Assembly: GCA_032718475.1 (NCBI GenBank)
Contig: JAUCBJ010006317.1
Span: forward strand, 1 to 64,000
From: Nemertoderma westbladi
Lineage: Eukaryota; Xenacoelomorpha; Nemertodermatida; Nemertodermatidae
Direction: 5' to 3'
DNA: 64,000 nucleotides
Part shown: positions 49,561 through 62,269 of the stretch, piece after piece
How the letters are laid out: each line of letters begins with the position of its first letter
How positions within the stretch are numbered: position 1 is the stretch's first letter
Made by a program: the position numbers and the translations under genes
Notes under the pieces: generated by a model
Database searches by the model: none
What the model saw: only the letters and a program-made list of their open reading frames with translations
Told to the model about the DNA's origin: nothing

Positions 49561-51105
49561 GAGTGGGACTGGTGTAAACAAATAGCTGAGGTAGGTGAGT
49601 GGGACTGATGTAAACAAATAGCTGAGGTAGGTGAGTGGGACTGGTGTAAACAAATAGCTGAGGTAGGTGAGTGGGAATGGTGTAAACAAATAGCTGAGGT
49701 AGGTGAGTGGGACTGGTGTAAACAAATAGCTGAGGTAGGTGTGTGGGATTGGTGTAAACAAATAGCTGAGGTAGGTGAGTGGGACTGGTGTAAACAAATA
49801 GCCGAGGTAGGTGAGTGGGACTGTTGTAAACAAATAGCTGAGGTAGGTGAGTGGGACTGGTGTAAACAAATAGCTGAGGTAGGTGAGTGGGACTGGTGTA
49901 AACAAATAGCTGAGGTAGGTGAGTGGGACTGGTGTAAACAAATAGCCGAGGTAGGTGAGTGGGACTGGTGTAAACAAATAGCTGAGGTAGGTGTGTGGGA
50001 CTGGTGTAAACAAATAGCTGAGGTAGGTGAGTGGGACTGGTGTAAACAAATAGCCGAGGTAGGTGAGTGGGACTGTTGTAAACAAATAGCTGAGGTAGGT
50101 GAGTGGGACTGGTGTAAACAAATAGCTGAGGTAGGTGAGTGGGACTGGTGTAAACAAATAGCTGAGGTAGGTGAGTGGGACTGGTGTAAACAAATAGCCG
50201 AGGTAGGTGAGTGGGACTGGTGTAAACAAATAGCCGAGGTAGGTGAGTGGGACTGGTGTAAACAAATAGCTGAGGTAGGTGAGTGGGACTGGTGTAAACA
50301 AATAGCTGAGGTAGGTGAGTGGGACTGGTGTAAACAAATAGCCGAGGTAGGTGAGTGGGACTGGTGTAAACAAATAGCTGAGGTAGGTGAGTGGGACTGG
50401 TGTAAACAAATAGCCGAGGTAGGTGAGTGGGACTGTTGTAAACAAATAGCTGAGGTAGGTGAGTGGGACTGGTGTAAACAAATAGCTGAGGTAGGGGAGT
50501 GGGACTGGTGTAAACAAATAGCCGAGGTAGGTGAGTGGGACTGGTGTAAACAAATAGATGAGGTAGGTGAGTGGGACTGGTGTAAACAAATAGCTGAGGT
50601 AGGTGAGTGGGACTGGTGTAAACAAATAGCCGAGGTAGGTGTGTGGGACTGGTGTAAACAAATAGCCGAGGTAGGTGAGTGGGACTGGTGTAAACAAATA
50701 GCCGAGGTAGGTGAGTGGGACTGGTGTAAACAAATAGCTGAGGTAGGTGAGTGGGACTGGTGTAAACAAATAGCCGAGGTAGGTGTGTGGGACTGGTGTA
50801 AACAAATAGCCGAGGTAGGTGAGTGGGACTGGTGTAAACAAATAGCCGAGGTAGGTGTGTAGGACTGGTGTAAACAAATAGCTGAGGTAGGTGAGTGGGA
50901 CTGGTGTAAACAAATAGCTGAGGTAGGTGAGTGGGACTGGTGTAAACAAATAGCCGAGGTAGGTGTGTGGGACTGGTGTAAACAAATAGCTGAGGTAGGT
51001 GAGTGGGACTGGTGTAAACAAATAGCTGAGGTAGGTGAGTGGGACTGGTGTAAACAAATAGCCGAGGTAGGTGAGTGGGACTGGTGTAAACAAATAGCCG
51101 AGGTA

Positions 51106-52096
51106 CAGTTAGTAGGTGAGTGGGAGTGGTGTAAACAAATAGTTGAGGTAGGTGAGTGGGAGTGGTGTAAACAAATAGCTGAGGTAGGTGAGTGGGAGTG
51201 GTGTAAACAAATAGCCGAGGTAGGTGTGTGGGACTGGTGTAAACAAATAGCTGAGGTAGGTGATTGGGACTGGTGTAAACAAATAGCTGAGGTAGGTGAG
51301 TGGGACTGGTGTAAACAAATAGCTGAGGTAGGTGAGTGGGACTGGTGTAAACAAATAGCTGAGGTAGGTGAGTGGGACTGGTGTAAACAAATAGCTGAGG
51401 TAGGTGAGTGGGACTGGTGTAAACAAATAGCCGAGGTAGGTGTGTGGGACTGGTGTAGACAATTAGCCGAGGTAGGTGAGTGGGACTGGTGTAAACAAAT
51501 AGCTGAGGTAGGTGAGTGGGACTGGTGTAAACAAATAGCTGAGGTAGGTGAGTGGGACTGGTGAAAACAAATAGCCGAGGTAGGTGAGTGGGACTGGTGT
51601 AAACAAATAGCTGAGGTAGGTGAGTGGGACTGGTGTAAACAAATAGCTGAGGTAGGTGAGTGGGACTGGTGTAAACAAATAGCCGAGGTAGGTGAGTGGG
51701 ACTGGTGTAAACAAATAGCCGAGGTACAGTTAGTAGGTGAGTGGGAGTGGTGTAAACAAATAGTTGAGGTAGGTGAGTGGGAGTGGTGTAAACAAATAGC
51801 TGAGGTAGGTGAGTGGGAGTGGTGTAAACAAATAGCCGAGGTAGGTGTGTGGGACTGGTGTAAACAAATAGCTGAGGTAGGTGATTGGGACTGGTGTAAA
51901 CAAATAGCTGAGGTAGGTGAGTGGGACTGGTGTAAACAAATAGCTGAGGTAGGTGAGTGGGACTGGTGTAAACAAATAGCCGAGGTAGGTGAGTGGGACT
52001 GGTGTAAACAAATAGCCGAGGTACAGTTAGTAGGTGAGTGGGAGTGGTGTAAACAAATAGCCGAGGTAGGTGTGTGGGACTGGTGTAGACAATTAG
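51106..52096 (+). repeat. 984-bp module, copy 3
   Basis: CAGTTAGTA at 51106, CAATTAG at 51460 (354 bp in) and at 52090 (984 bp in), identical spacing to copy 1. One private substitution is a GGTGAAAAC unit near 51563 in place of GGTGTAAAC. Confidence 0.9.
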
Positions 52097-52824
52097 CCGA
52101 GGTAGGTGAGTGGGACTGGTGTAAACAAATAGCTGAGGTAGGTGATTGGGACTGGTGTAAACAAATAGCTGAGGTAGGTGAGTGGGACTGGTGTAAACAA
52201 ATAGCTGAGGTAGGTGAGTGGGACTGGTGTAAACAAATAGCCGAGGTAGGTGAGTGGGACTGGTGTAAACAAATAGCTGAGGTAGGTGAGTGGGACTGGT
52301 GTAAACAAATAGCTGAGGTAGGTGAGTGGGACTGGTGTAAACAAATAGCCGAGGTAGGTGAGTGGGACTGGTGTAAACAAATAGCCGAGGTAGGTGAGTG
52401 GGACTGGTGTAAACAAATAGCCGAGGTAGGTGAGTGGGACTGGTGTAAACAAATAGCTGAGGTAGGTGAGTGGGACTGGTGTAAACAAATAGCCGAGGTA
52501 GGTGTGTGGGACTGGTGTAAACAAATAGCCGAGGTAGGTGAGTGGGACTGGTGTAAACAAATAGCCGAGGTAGGTGAGTAGGACTGGTGTAAACAAATAG
52601 CTGAGGTAGGTGAGTGGGACTGGTGTAAACAAATAGCTGAGGTAGGTGAGTGGGACTGGTGTAAACAAATAGCTGAGGTAGGTGTGTGGGACTGGTGTAA
52701 ACAAATAGCTGAGGTAGGTGAGTGGGACTGGTGTAAACAAATAGCTGAGGTAGGTGAGTGGGACTGGTGTAAACAAATAGCCGAGGTAGGTGAGTGGGAC
52801 TGGTGTAAACAAATAGCCGAGGTA

Positions 52825-53815
52825 CAGTTAGTAGGTGAGTGGGAGTGGTGTAAACAAATAGTTGAGGTAGGTGAGTGGGAGTGGTGTAAACAAATAGCTG
52901 AGGTAGGTGAGTGGGAGTGGTGTAAACAAATAGCCGAGGTAGGTGTGTGGGACTGGTGTAAACAAATAGCTGAGGTAGGTGATTGGGACTGGTGTAAACA
53001 AATAGCTGAGGTAGGTGAGTGGGACTGGTGTAAACAAATAGCTGAGGTAGGTGAGTGGGACTGGTGTAAACAAATAGCTGAGGTAGGTGAGTGGGACTGG
53101 TGTAAACAAATAGCTGAGGTAGGTGAGTGGGACTGGTGTAAACAAATAGCCGAGGTAGGTGTGTGGGACTGGTGTAGACAATTAGCCGAGGTAGGTGAGT
53201 GGGACTGGTGTAAACAAATAGCTGAGGTAGGTGAGTGGGACTGGTGTAAACAAATAGCTGAGGTAGGTGAGTGGGACTGGTGTAAACAAATAGCCGAGGT
53301 AGGTGAGTGGGACTGGTGTAAACAAATAGCTGAGGTAGGTGAGTGGGACTGGTGTAAACAAATAGCTGAGGTAGGTGAGTGGGACTGGTGTAAACAAATA
53401 GCCGAGGTAGGTGAGTGGGACTGGTGTAAACAAATAGCCGAGGTACAGTTAGTAGGTGAGTGGGAGTGGTGTAAACAAATAGTTGAGGTAGGTGAGTGGG
53501 AGTGGTGTAAACAAATAGCTGAGGTAGGTGAGTGGGAGTGGTGTAAACAAATAGCCGAGGTAGGTGTGTGGGACTGGTGTAAACAAATAGCTGAGGTAGG
53601 TGATTGGGACTGGTGTAAACAAATAGCTGAGGTAGGTGAGTGGGACTGGTGTAAACAAATAGCTGAGGTAGGTGAGTGGGACTGGTGTAAACAAATAGCC
53701 GAGGTAGGTGAGTGGGACTGGTGTAAACAAATATCCGAGGTACAGTTAGTAGGTGAGTGGGAGTGGTGTAAACAAATAGCCGAGGTAGGTGTGTGGGACT
53801 GGTGTAGACAATTAG
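52825..53815 (+). repeat. 984-bp module, copy 4
   Basis: CAGTTAGTA at 52825, CAATTAG at 53179 and 53809; 354 and 984 bp as in copy 1. It follows copy 3 after only about 730 bp of plain units, the closest pair in the window. One private change is AATATCCGAGG near 53731. Confidence 0.9.
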
Positions 53816-55689
53816 CCGAGGTAGGTGAGTGGGACTGGTGTAAACAAATAGCTGAGGTAGGTGATTGGGACTGGTGTAAACAAATAGCTGAGGTAGGTGA
53901 GTGGGACTGGTGTAAACAAATAGCCGAGGTAGGTGTGTGGGATTGGTGTAAACAAATAGCCGAGGTAGGTGAGTGGGACTGGTGTAAACAAATAGCTGAG
54001 GTAGGTGAGTGGGACTGGTGTAAACAAATAGCTGAGGTAGGTGAGTGGGACTGGTGTAAACAAATAGCTGAGGTAGGTGAGTGGGACTGGTGTAAACAAA
54101 TAGCCGAGGTAGGTGAGTGGGACTGGTGTAAACAAATAGCTGAGGTAGGTGAGTGGGACTGGTGTAAACAAATAGCTGAGGTAGGTCTGTGGGACTGGTG
54201 TAAACAAATAGCTGAGGTAGGTGAGTGGGACTGGTGTAAACAAATAGCTGAGGTAGGTGAGTGGGACTGGTGTAAACAAATAGCTGAGGTAGGTGAGTGG
54301 AACTGGTGTAAACAAATAGCTGAGGTATATGAGTGGGACTGGTGTAAACAAATAGCTGAGGTAGGTGAGTGGGACTGGTGTAAACAAATAGCTGAGGTAG
54401 GTGAGTGGGACTGGTGTAAACAAATAGCTGAGGTAGGTGTGTGGGACTGGTGTAAACAAATAGCTGAGGTAGGTGAGTGGGACTGGTGTAAACAAATAGC
54501 CGAGGTAGGTGAGTGGGACTGGTGTAAACAAATAGCCGAGGTAGGTGAGTGGGACTGGTGTAAACAAATAGCTGAGGTAGGTGAGTGGGACTGGTGTAAA
54601 CAAATAGCTGAGGTAGGTGAGTGGGACTGGTGTAAACAAATAGCTGAGGTAGGTGAGTGGGACTGGTGTAAACAAATAGCTGAGGTAGGTGAGTGGGACT
54701 GGTGTAAACAAATAGCTGAGGTAGGTGAGTGGGACTGGTGTAAACAAATAGCCGAGGTAGGTGAGTGGGACTGGTGTAAACAAATAGCTGAGGTAGGTGA
54801 GTGGGACTGGTGTAAACAAATAGCTGAGGTAGGTGAGTGGGACTGGTGTAAACAAATAGCTGAGGTAGGTGAGTGGGACTGGTGTAAACAAATAGCCGAG
54901 GTAGGTGAGTGGGACTGGTGTAAACAAATAGCTGAGGTAGGTGAGTGGGACTGGTGTAAACAAATAGCTGAGGTAGGTGAGTGGGACTGGTGTAAACAAA
55001 TAGCCGAGGTAGGTGAGTGGGACTGGTGTAAACAAATAGCTGAGGTAGGTGAGTGGGACTGGTGTAAACAAATAGCTGAGGTAGGTGAGTGGGACTGGTG
55101 TAAACAAATAGCCGAGGTAGGTGAGTGGGACTGGTGTAAACAAATAGCCGAGGTAGGTGAGTGGGACTGGTGTAAACAAATAGCTGAGGTAGGTGAGTGG
55201 GACTGGTGTAAACAAATAGCTGAGGTAGGTGAGTGGGACTGGTGTAAACAAATAGCCGAGGTAGGTGTGTGGGACTGGTGTAAACAAATAGCCGAGGTAG
55301 GTGAGTGGGACTGGTGTAAACAAATAGCCGAGGTAGGTGAGTGGGACTGGTGTAAACAAATAGCTGAGGTAGGTGAGTGGGACTGGTGTAAACAAATAGC
55401 TGAGGTAGGTGAGTGGGACTGGTGTAAACAAATAGCCGAGGTAGGTGAGTGGGACTGGTGTAAACAAATAGCCGAGGTAGGTGTGTAGGACTGGTGTAAA
55501 CAAATAGCTGAGGTAGGTGAGTGGGACTGGTGTAAACAAATAGCTGAGGTAGGTGAGTGGGACTGGTGTAAACAAATAGCCGAGGTAGGTGTGTGGGACT
55601 GGTGTAAACAAATAGCTGAGGTAGGTGAGTGGGACTGGTGTAAACAAATAGCTGAGGTAGGTGAGTGGGACTGGTGTAAACAAATAGCC

Positions 55690-55740
55690 GAGGTAGGTGA
55701 GTGGGACTGGTGTAAACAAATAGCCGGCAGGTAGGTGAGT
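55690..55740 (+). repeat. Unit with 2-bp insertion (GCCGGCAGG)
   Basis: AATAGCCGGCAGGTAGG replaces AATAGCCGAGGTAGG, a net gain of 2 bp. It is the only such unit I found. It shifts all frames, but the minus-strand open frame survives because the consensus is open in all three minus frames. Confidence 0.85.
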
Positions 55741-57245
55741 GGGACTGGTGTAAACAAATAGCTGAGGTAGGTGAGTGGGACTGGTGTAAACAAATAGCTG
55801 AGGTAGGTGAGTGGGAGTGGTGTAAACAAATAGCTGAGGTAGGTGTGTGGGACTGGTGTAAACAAATAGCTGAGGTAGGTGAGTGGGACTGGTGTAAACA
55901 AATAGCTGAGGTAGGTGAGTGGGACTGGTGTAAACAAATAGCTGAGGTAGGTGAGTGGGACTGGTGTAAACAAATAGCTGAGGTAGGTGAGTGGGACTGG
56001 TGTAAACAAATAGCTGAGGTAGGTGAGTGGGACTGGTGTAAACAAATAGCTGAGGTAGGTGAGTGGGACTGGTGTAAACAAATAGCTGAGGTAGGTGTGT
56101 GGGACTGGTGTAAACAAATAGCTGAGGTAGGTGAGTGGGACTGGTGTAAACAAATAGCCGAGGTAGGTGAGTGGGACTGGTGTAAACAAATAGCCGAGGT
56201 AGGTGAGTGGGACTGGTGTAAACAAATAGCTGAGGTAGGTGAGTGGGACTGGTGTAAACAAATAGCTGAGGTAGGTGAGTGGGACTGGTGTAAACAAATA
56301 GCTGAGGTAGGTGAGTGGGACTGGTGTAAACAAATAGCTGAGGTAGGTGAGTGGGACTGGTGTAAACAAATAGCTGAGGTAGGTGAGTGGGACTGGTGTA
56401 AACAAATAGCCGAGGTAGGTGAGTGGGACTGTTGTAAACAAATAGCTGAGGTAGGTGAGTGGGACTGGTGTAAACAAATAGCTGAGGTAGGTGAGTGGGA
56501 CTGGTGTAAACAAATAGCTGAGGTAGGTGAGTGGGACTGGTGTAAACAAATAGCCGAGGTAGGTGAGTGGGACTGTTGTAAACAAATAGCTGAGGTAGGT
56601 GAGTGGGACTGGTGTAAACAAATAGCTGAGGTAGGGGAGTGGGACTGGTGTAAACAAATAGCCGAGGTAGGTGAGTGGGACTGGTGTAAACAAATAGATG
56701 AGGTAGGTGAGTGGGACTGGTGTAAACAAATAGCTGAGGTAGGTGAGTGGGACTGGTGTAAACAAATAGCCGAGGTAGGTGTGTGGGACTGGTGTAAACA
56801 AATAGCCGAGGTAGGTGAGTGGGACTGGTGTAAACAAATAGCCGAGGTAGGTGAGTGGGACTGGTGTAAACAAATAGCTGAGGTAGGTGAGTGGGACTGG
56901 TGTAAACAAATAGCCGAGGTAGGTGTGTGGGACTGGTGTAAACAAATAGCCGAGGTAGGTGAGTGGGACTGGTGTAAACAAATAGCCGAGGTAGGTGTGT
57001 AGGACTGGTGTAAACAAATAGCTGAGGTAGGTGAGTGGGACTGGTGTAAACAAATAGCTGAGGTAGGTGAGTGGGACTGGTGTAAACAAATAGCCGAGGT
57101 AGGTGTGTGGGACTGGTGTAAACAAATAGCTGAGGTAGGTGAGTGGGACTGGTGTAAACAAATAGCTGAGGTAGGTGAGTGGGACTGGTGTAAACAAATA
57201 GCCGAGGTAGGTGAGTGGGACTGGTGTAAACAAATAGCCGAGGTA

Positions 57246-58236
57246 CAGTTAGTAGGTGAGTGGGAGTGGTGTAAACAAATAGTTGAGGTAGGTGAGTGGG
57301 AGTGGTGTAAACAAATAGCTGAGGTAGGTGAGTGGGAGTGGTGTAAACAAATAGCCGAGGTAGGTGTGTGGGACTGGTGTAAACAAATAGCTGAGGTAGG
57401 TGATTGGGACTGGTGTAAACAAATAGCTGAGGTAGGTGAGTGGGACTGGTGTAAACAAATAGCTGAGGTAGGTGAGTGGGACTGGTGTAAACAAATAGCT
57501 GAGGTAGGTGAGTGGGACTGGTGTAAACAAATAGCTGAGGTAGGTGAGTGGGACTGGTGTAAACAAATAGCCGAGGTAGGTGTGTGGGACTGGTGTAGAC
57601 AATTAGCCGAGGTAGGTGAGTGGGACTGGTGTAAACAAATAGCTGAGGTAGGTGAGTGGGACTGGTGTAAACAAATAGCTGAGGTAGGTGAGTGGGACTG
57701 GTGTAAACAAATAGCCGAGGTAGGTGAGTGGGACTGGTGTAAACAAATAGCTGAGGTAGGTGAGTGGGACTGGTGTAAACAAATAGCTGAGGTAGGTGAG
57801 TGGGACTGGTGTAAACAAATAGCCGAGGTAGGTGAGTGGGACTGGTGTAAACAAATAGCCGAGGTACAGTTAGTAGGTGAGTGGGAGTGGTGTAAACAAA
57901 TAGTTGAGGTAGGTGAGTGGGAGTGGTGTAAACAAATAGCTGAGGTAGGTGAGTGGGAGTGGTGTAAACAAATAGCCGAGGTAGGTGTGTGGGACTGGTG
58001 TAAACAAATAGCTGAGGTAGGTGATTGGGACTGGTGTAAACAAATAGCTGAGGTAGGTGAGTGGGACTGGTGTAAACAAATAGCTGAGGTAGGTGAGTGG
58101 GACTGGTGTAAACAAATAGCCGAGGTAGGTGAGTGGGACTGGTGTAAACAAATAGCCGAGGTACAGTTAGTAGGTGAGTGGGAGTGGTGTAAACAAATAG
58201 CCGAGGTAGGTGTGTGGGACTGGTGTAGACAATTAG
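57246..58236 (+). repeat. 984-bp module, copy 5
   Basis: CAGTTAGTA at 57246, CAATTAG at 57600 and 58230, again 354 and 984 bp. The upstream GTGTAGGAC unit (about 56998) is also present at the corresponding place before copies 1, 2 and 3, so the true repeated segment is longer than the module as delimited here. Confidence 0.9.
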
Positions 58237-58380
58237 CCGAGGTAGGTGAGTGGGACTGGTGTAAACAAATAGCTGAGGTAGGTGATTGGGACTGGTGTAA
58301 ACAAATAGCTGAGGTAGGTGAGTGGGACTGGTGTAAACAAATAGCCGAGGTAGGTGTGTGGGATTGGTGTAAACAAATAG

Positions 58381-59790
58381 CCGAGGTAGGTGAGTGGGAC
58401 TGGTGTAAACAAATAGCTGAGGTAGGTGAGTGGGACTGGTGTAAACAAATAGCTGAGGTAGGTGAGTGGGACTGGTGTAAACAAATAGCTGAGGTAGGTG
58501 AGTGGGACTGGTGTAAACAAATAGCTGAGGTAGGTGAGTGGGACTGGTGTAAACAAATAGCTGAGGTAGGTGAGTGGGACTGGTGTAAACAAATAGCTGA
58601 GGTAGGTGAGTGGGACTGGTGTAAACAAATAGCCGAGGTAGGTGAGTGGGACTGGTGTAAACAAATAGCTGAGGTAGGTGAGTGGGACTGGTGTAAACAA
58701 ATAGCTGAGGTAGGTGAGTGGGACTGGTGTAAACAAATAGCTGAGGTAGGTGAGTGGGACTGGTGTAAACAAATAGCTGAGGTAGGTGAGTGGGACTGGT
58801 GTAAACAAATAGCTGAGGTAGGTGAGTGGGACTGGTGTAAACAAATAGCTGAGGTAGGTGAGTGGGACTGGTGTAAACAAATAGCTGAGGTAGGTGAGTG
58901 GGACTGGTGTAAACAAATAGCTGAGGTAGGTGAGTGGGACTGGTGTAAACAAATAGCTGAGGTAGGTGAGTGGGACTGGTGTAAACAAATAGCTGAGGTA
59001 GGTGAGTGGGACTGGTGTAAACAAATAGCTGAGGTAGGTGAGTGGGACTGGTGTAAACAAATAGCTGAGGTAGGTGAGTGGGACTGGTGTAAACAAATAG
59101 CTGAGGTAGGTGAGTGGGACTGGTGTAAACAAATAGCTGAGGTAGGTGAGTGGGACTGGTGTAAACAAATAGCTGAGGTAGGTGTGTGGGACTGGTGTAA
59201 ACAAATAGCTGAGGTAGGTGAGTGGGACTGGTGTAAACAAATAGCCGAGGTAGGTGAGTGGGACTGGTGTAAACAAATAGCTGAGGTAGGTGAGTGGGAC
59301 TGGTGTAAACAAATAGCTGAGGTAGGTGAGTGGGACTGGTGTAAACAAATAGCTGAGGTAGGTGAGTGGGACTGGTGTAAACAAATAGCTGAGGTAGGTG
59401 AGTGGGACTGGTGTAAACAAATAGCTGAGGTAGGTGAGTGGGACTGGTGTAAACAAATAGCTGAGGTAGGTGAGTGGGACTGGTGTAAACAAATAGCTGA
59501 GGTAGGTGAGTGGGACTGGTGTAAACAAATAGCCGAGGTAGGTGAGTGGGACTGGTGTAAACAAATAGCTGAGGTAGGTGAGTGGGACTGGTGTAAACAA
59601 ATAGCTGAGGTAGGTGAGTGGGACTGGTGTAAACAAATAGCTGAGGTAGGTGAGTGGGACTGGTGTAAACAAATAGCTGAGGTAGGTGAGTGGGACTGGT
59701 GTAAACAAATAGCTGAGGTAGGTGAGTGGGACTGGTGTAAACAAATAGCTGAGGTAGGTGAGTGGGACTGGTGTAAACAAATAGCCGAGG
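58381..59790 (+). repeat. Highly homogeneous run of 36-bp units
   Basis: About 39 consecutive units with almost no variation except GCT/GCC and a single GTGTGTGG near 59180. This is the most uniform stretch in the window, ending at a 45-bp unit at about 59793. Uniformity suggests recent local expansion, or an assembly resolving too few variants. Confidence 0.7.
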
Positions 59791-61025
59791 TACAGTTAGT
59801 AGGTGAGTGGGACTGGTGTAAACAAATAGCTGAGGTAGGTGAGTGGGACTGGTGTAAACAAATAGCTGAGGTAGGTGAGTGGGACTGGTGTAAACAAATA
59901 GCTGAGGTAGGTGAGTGGGACTGGTGTAAACAAATAGCTGAGGTAGGTGAGTGGGACTGGTGTAAACAAATAGCTGAGGTAGGTGAGTGGGACTGGTGTA
60001 AACAAATAGCTGAGGTAGGTGTGTGGGACTGGTGTAAACAAATAGCTGAGGTAGGTGAGTGGGACTGGTGTAAACAAATAGCCGAGGTAGGTGAGTGGGA
60101 CTGGTGTAAACAAATAGCCGAGGTAGGTGAGTGGGACTGGTGTAAACAAATAGCTGAGGTAGGTGAGTGGGACTGGTGTAAACAAATAGCTGAGGTAGGT
60201 GAGTGGGACTGGTGTAAACAAATAGCTGAGGTAGGTGAGTGGGACTGGTGTAAACAAATAGCTGAGGTAGGTGAGTGGGACTGGTGTAAACAAATAGCTG
60301 AGGTAGGTGAGTGGGACTGGTGTAAACAAATAGCCGAGGTAGGTGAGTGGGACTGTTGTAAACAAATAGCTGAGGTAGGTGAGTGGGACTGGTGTAAACA
60401 AATAGCTGAGGTAGGTGAGTGGGACTGGTGTAAACAAATAGCTGAGGTAGGTGAGTGGGACTGGTGTAAACAAATAGCCGAGGTAGGTGAGTGGGACTGT
60501 TGTAAACAAATAGCTGAGGTAGGTGAGTGGGACTGGTGTAAACAAATAGCTGAGGTAGGGGAGTGGGACTGGTGTAAACAAATAGCCGAGGTAGGTGAGT
60601 GGGACTGGTGTAAACAAATAGATGAGGTAGGTGAGTGGGACTGGTGTAAACAAATAGCTGAGGTAGGTGAGTGGGACTGGTGTAAACAAATAGCCGAGGT
60701 AGGTGTGTGGGACTGGTGTAAACAAATAGCCGAGGTAGGTGAGTGGGACTGGTGTAAACAAATAGCCGAGGTAGGTGAGTGGGACTGGTGTAAACAAATA
60801 GCTGAGGTAGGTGAGTGGGACTGGTGTAAACAAATAGCTGAGGTAGGTGAGTGGGACTGGTGTAAACAAATAGCCGAGGTAGGTGTGTGGGACTGGTGTA
60901 AACAAATAGCTGAGGTAGGTGAGTGGGACTGGTGTAAACAAATAGCTGAGGTAGGTGAGTGGGACTGGTGTAAACAAATAGCCGAGGTAGGTGAGTGGGA
61001 CTGGTGTAAACAAATAGCCGAGGTA

Positions 61026-62269
61026 CAGTTAGTAGGTGAGTGGGAGTGGTGTAAACAAATAGTTGAGGTAGGTGAGTGGGAGTGGTGTAAACAAATAGCT
61101 GAGGTAGGTGAGTGGGAGTGGTGTAAACAAATAGCCGAGGTAGGTGTGTGGGACTGGTGTAAACAAATAGCTGAGGTAGGTGATTGGGACTGGTGTAAAC
61201 AAATAGCTGAGGTAGGTGAGTGGGACTGGTGTAAACAAATAGCTGAGGTAGGTGAGTGGGACTGGTGTAAACAAATAGCTGAGGTAGGTGAGTGGGACTG
61301 GTGTAAACAAATAGCTGAGGTAGGTGAGTGGGACTGGTGTAAACAAATAGCCGAGGTAGGTGTGTGGGACTGGTGTAGACAATTAGCCGAGGTAGGTGAG
61401 TGGGACTGGTGTAAACAAATAGCTGAGGTAGGTGAGTGGGACTGGTGTAAACAAATAGCTGAGGTAGGTGAGTGGGACTGGTGTAAACAAATAGCCGAGG
61501 TAGGTGAGTGGGACTGGTGTAAACAAATAGCTGAGGTAGGTGAGTGGGACTGGTGTAAACAAATAGCTGAGGTAGGTGAGTGGGACTGGTGTAAACAAAT
61601 AGCCGAGGTAGGTGAGTGGGACTGGTGTAAACAAATAGCCGAGGTACAGTTAGTAGGTGAGTGGGAGTGGTGTAAACAAATAGTTGAGGTAGGTGAGTGG
61701 GAGTGGTGTAAACAAATAGCTGAGGTAGGTGAGTGGGAGTGGTGTAAACAAATAGCCGAGGTAGGTGTGTGGGACTGGTGTAAACAAATAGCTGAGGTAG
61801 GTGATTGGGACTGGTGTAAACAAATAGCTGAGGTAGGTGAGTGGGACTGGTGTAAACAAATAGCTGAGGTAGGTGATGTGGGACTGGTGTAAACAAATAG
61901 CCGAGGTAGGTGAGTGGGACTGGTGTAAACAAATAGCCGAGGTAGGTGTGTGGGACTGGTGTAAACAAATAGCTGAGGTAGGTGAGTGGGACTGGTGTAA
62001 ACAAATAGCCGAGGTAGGTGTGTGGGACTGGTGTAAACAAATAGCTGAGGTAGGTGAGTGGGACTGGTGTAAACAAATAGCTGAGGTAGGTGAGTGGGAC
62101 TGGTGTAAACAAATAGCTGAGGTAGGTGAGTGGGACTGGTGTAAACAAATAGCCGAGGTAGGTGAGTGGGACTGGTGTAAACAAATAGCCGAGGTACAGT
62201 TAGTAGGTGAGTGGGAGTGGTGTAAACAAATAGCCGAGGTAGGTGTGTGGGACTGGTGTAGACAATTAG
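61026..62269 (+). repeat. 984-bp module, copy 6 (expanded)
   Basis: CAGTTAGTA at 61026, first CAATTAG at 61380 (354 bp), second CAATTAG at 62263. The span is 1,237 bp, which is 984 plus seven 36-bp units plus 1 bp. The odd base is at about 61876 (GTGATGTGGG instead of GTGAGTGGG), which marks the join where extra units were gained. Confidence 0.88.

Noticed and set aside
30669-57233. An 8,854-codon open frame on the minus strand, and similar giant frames elsewhere
   Set aside because: It begins at TTG, changes frame at indels without stopping, consists only of satellite translation, and lies in a unit open in all three minus frames. It is not a gene.
42007-62269. Module copies as repeated small genes (117-, 83- and 93-codon frames)
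   Set aside because: These recurring minus-strand frames are delimited only by the stop created by the AGACAATTAG variant and by the module's 45-bp units. Their content is satellite translation.
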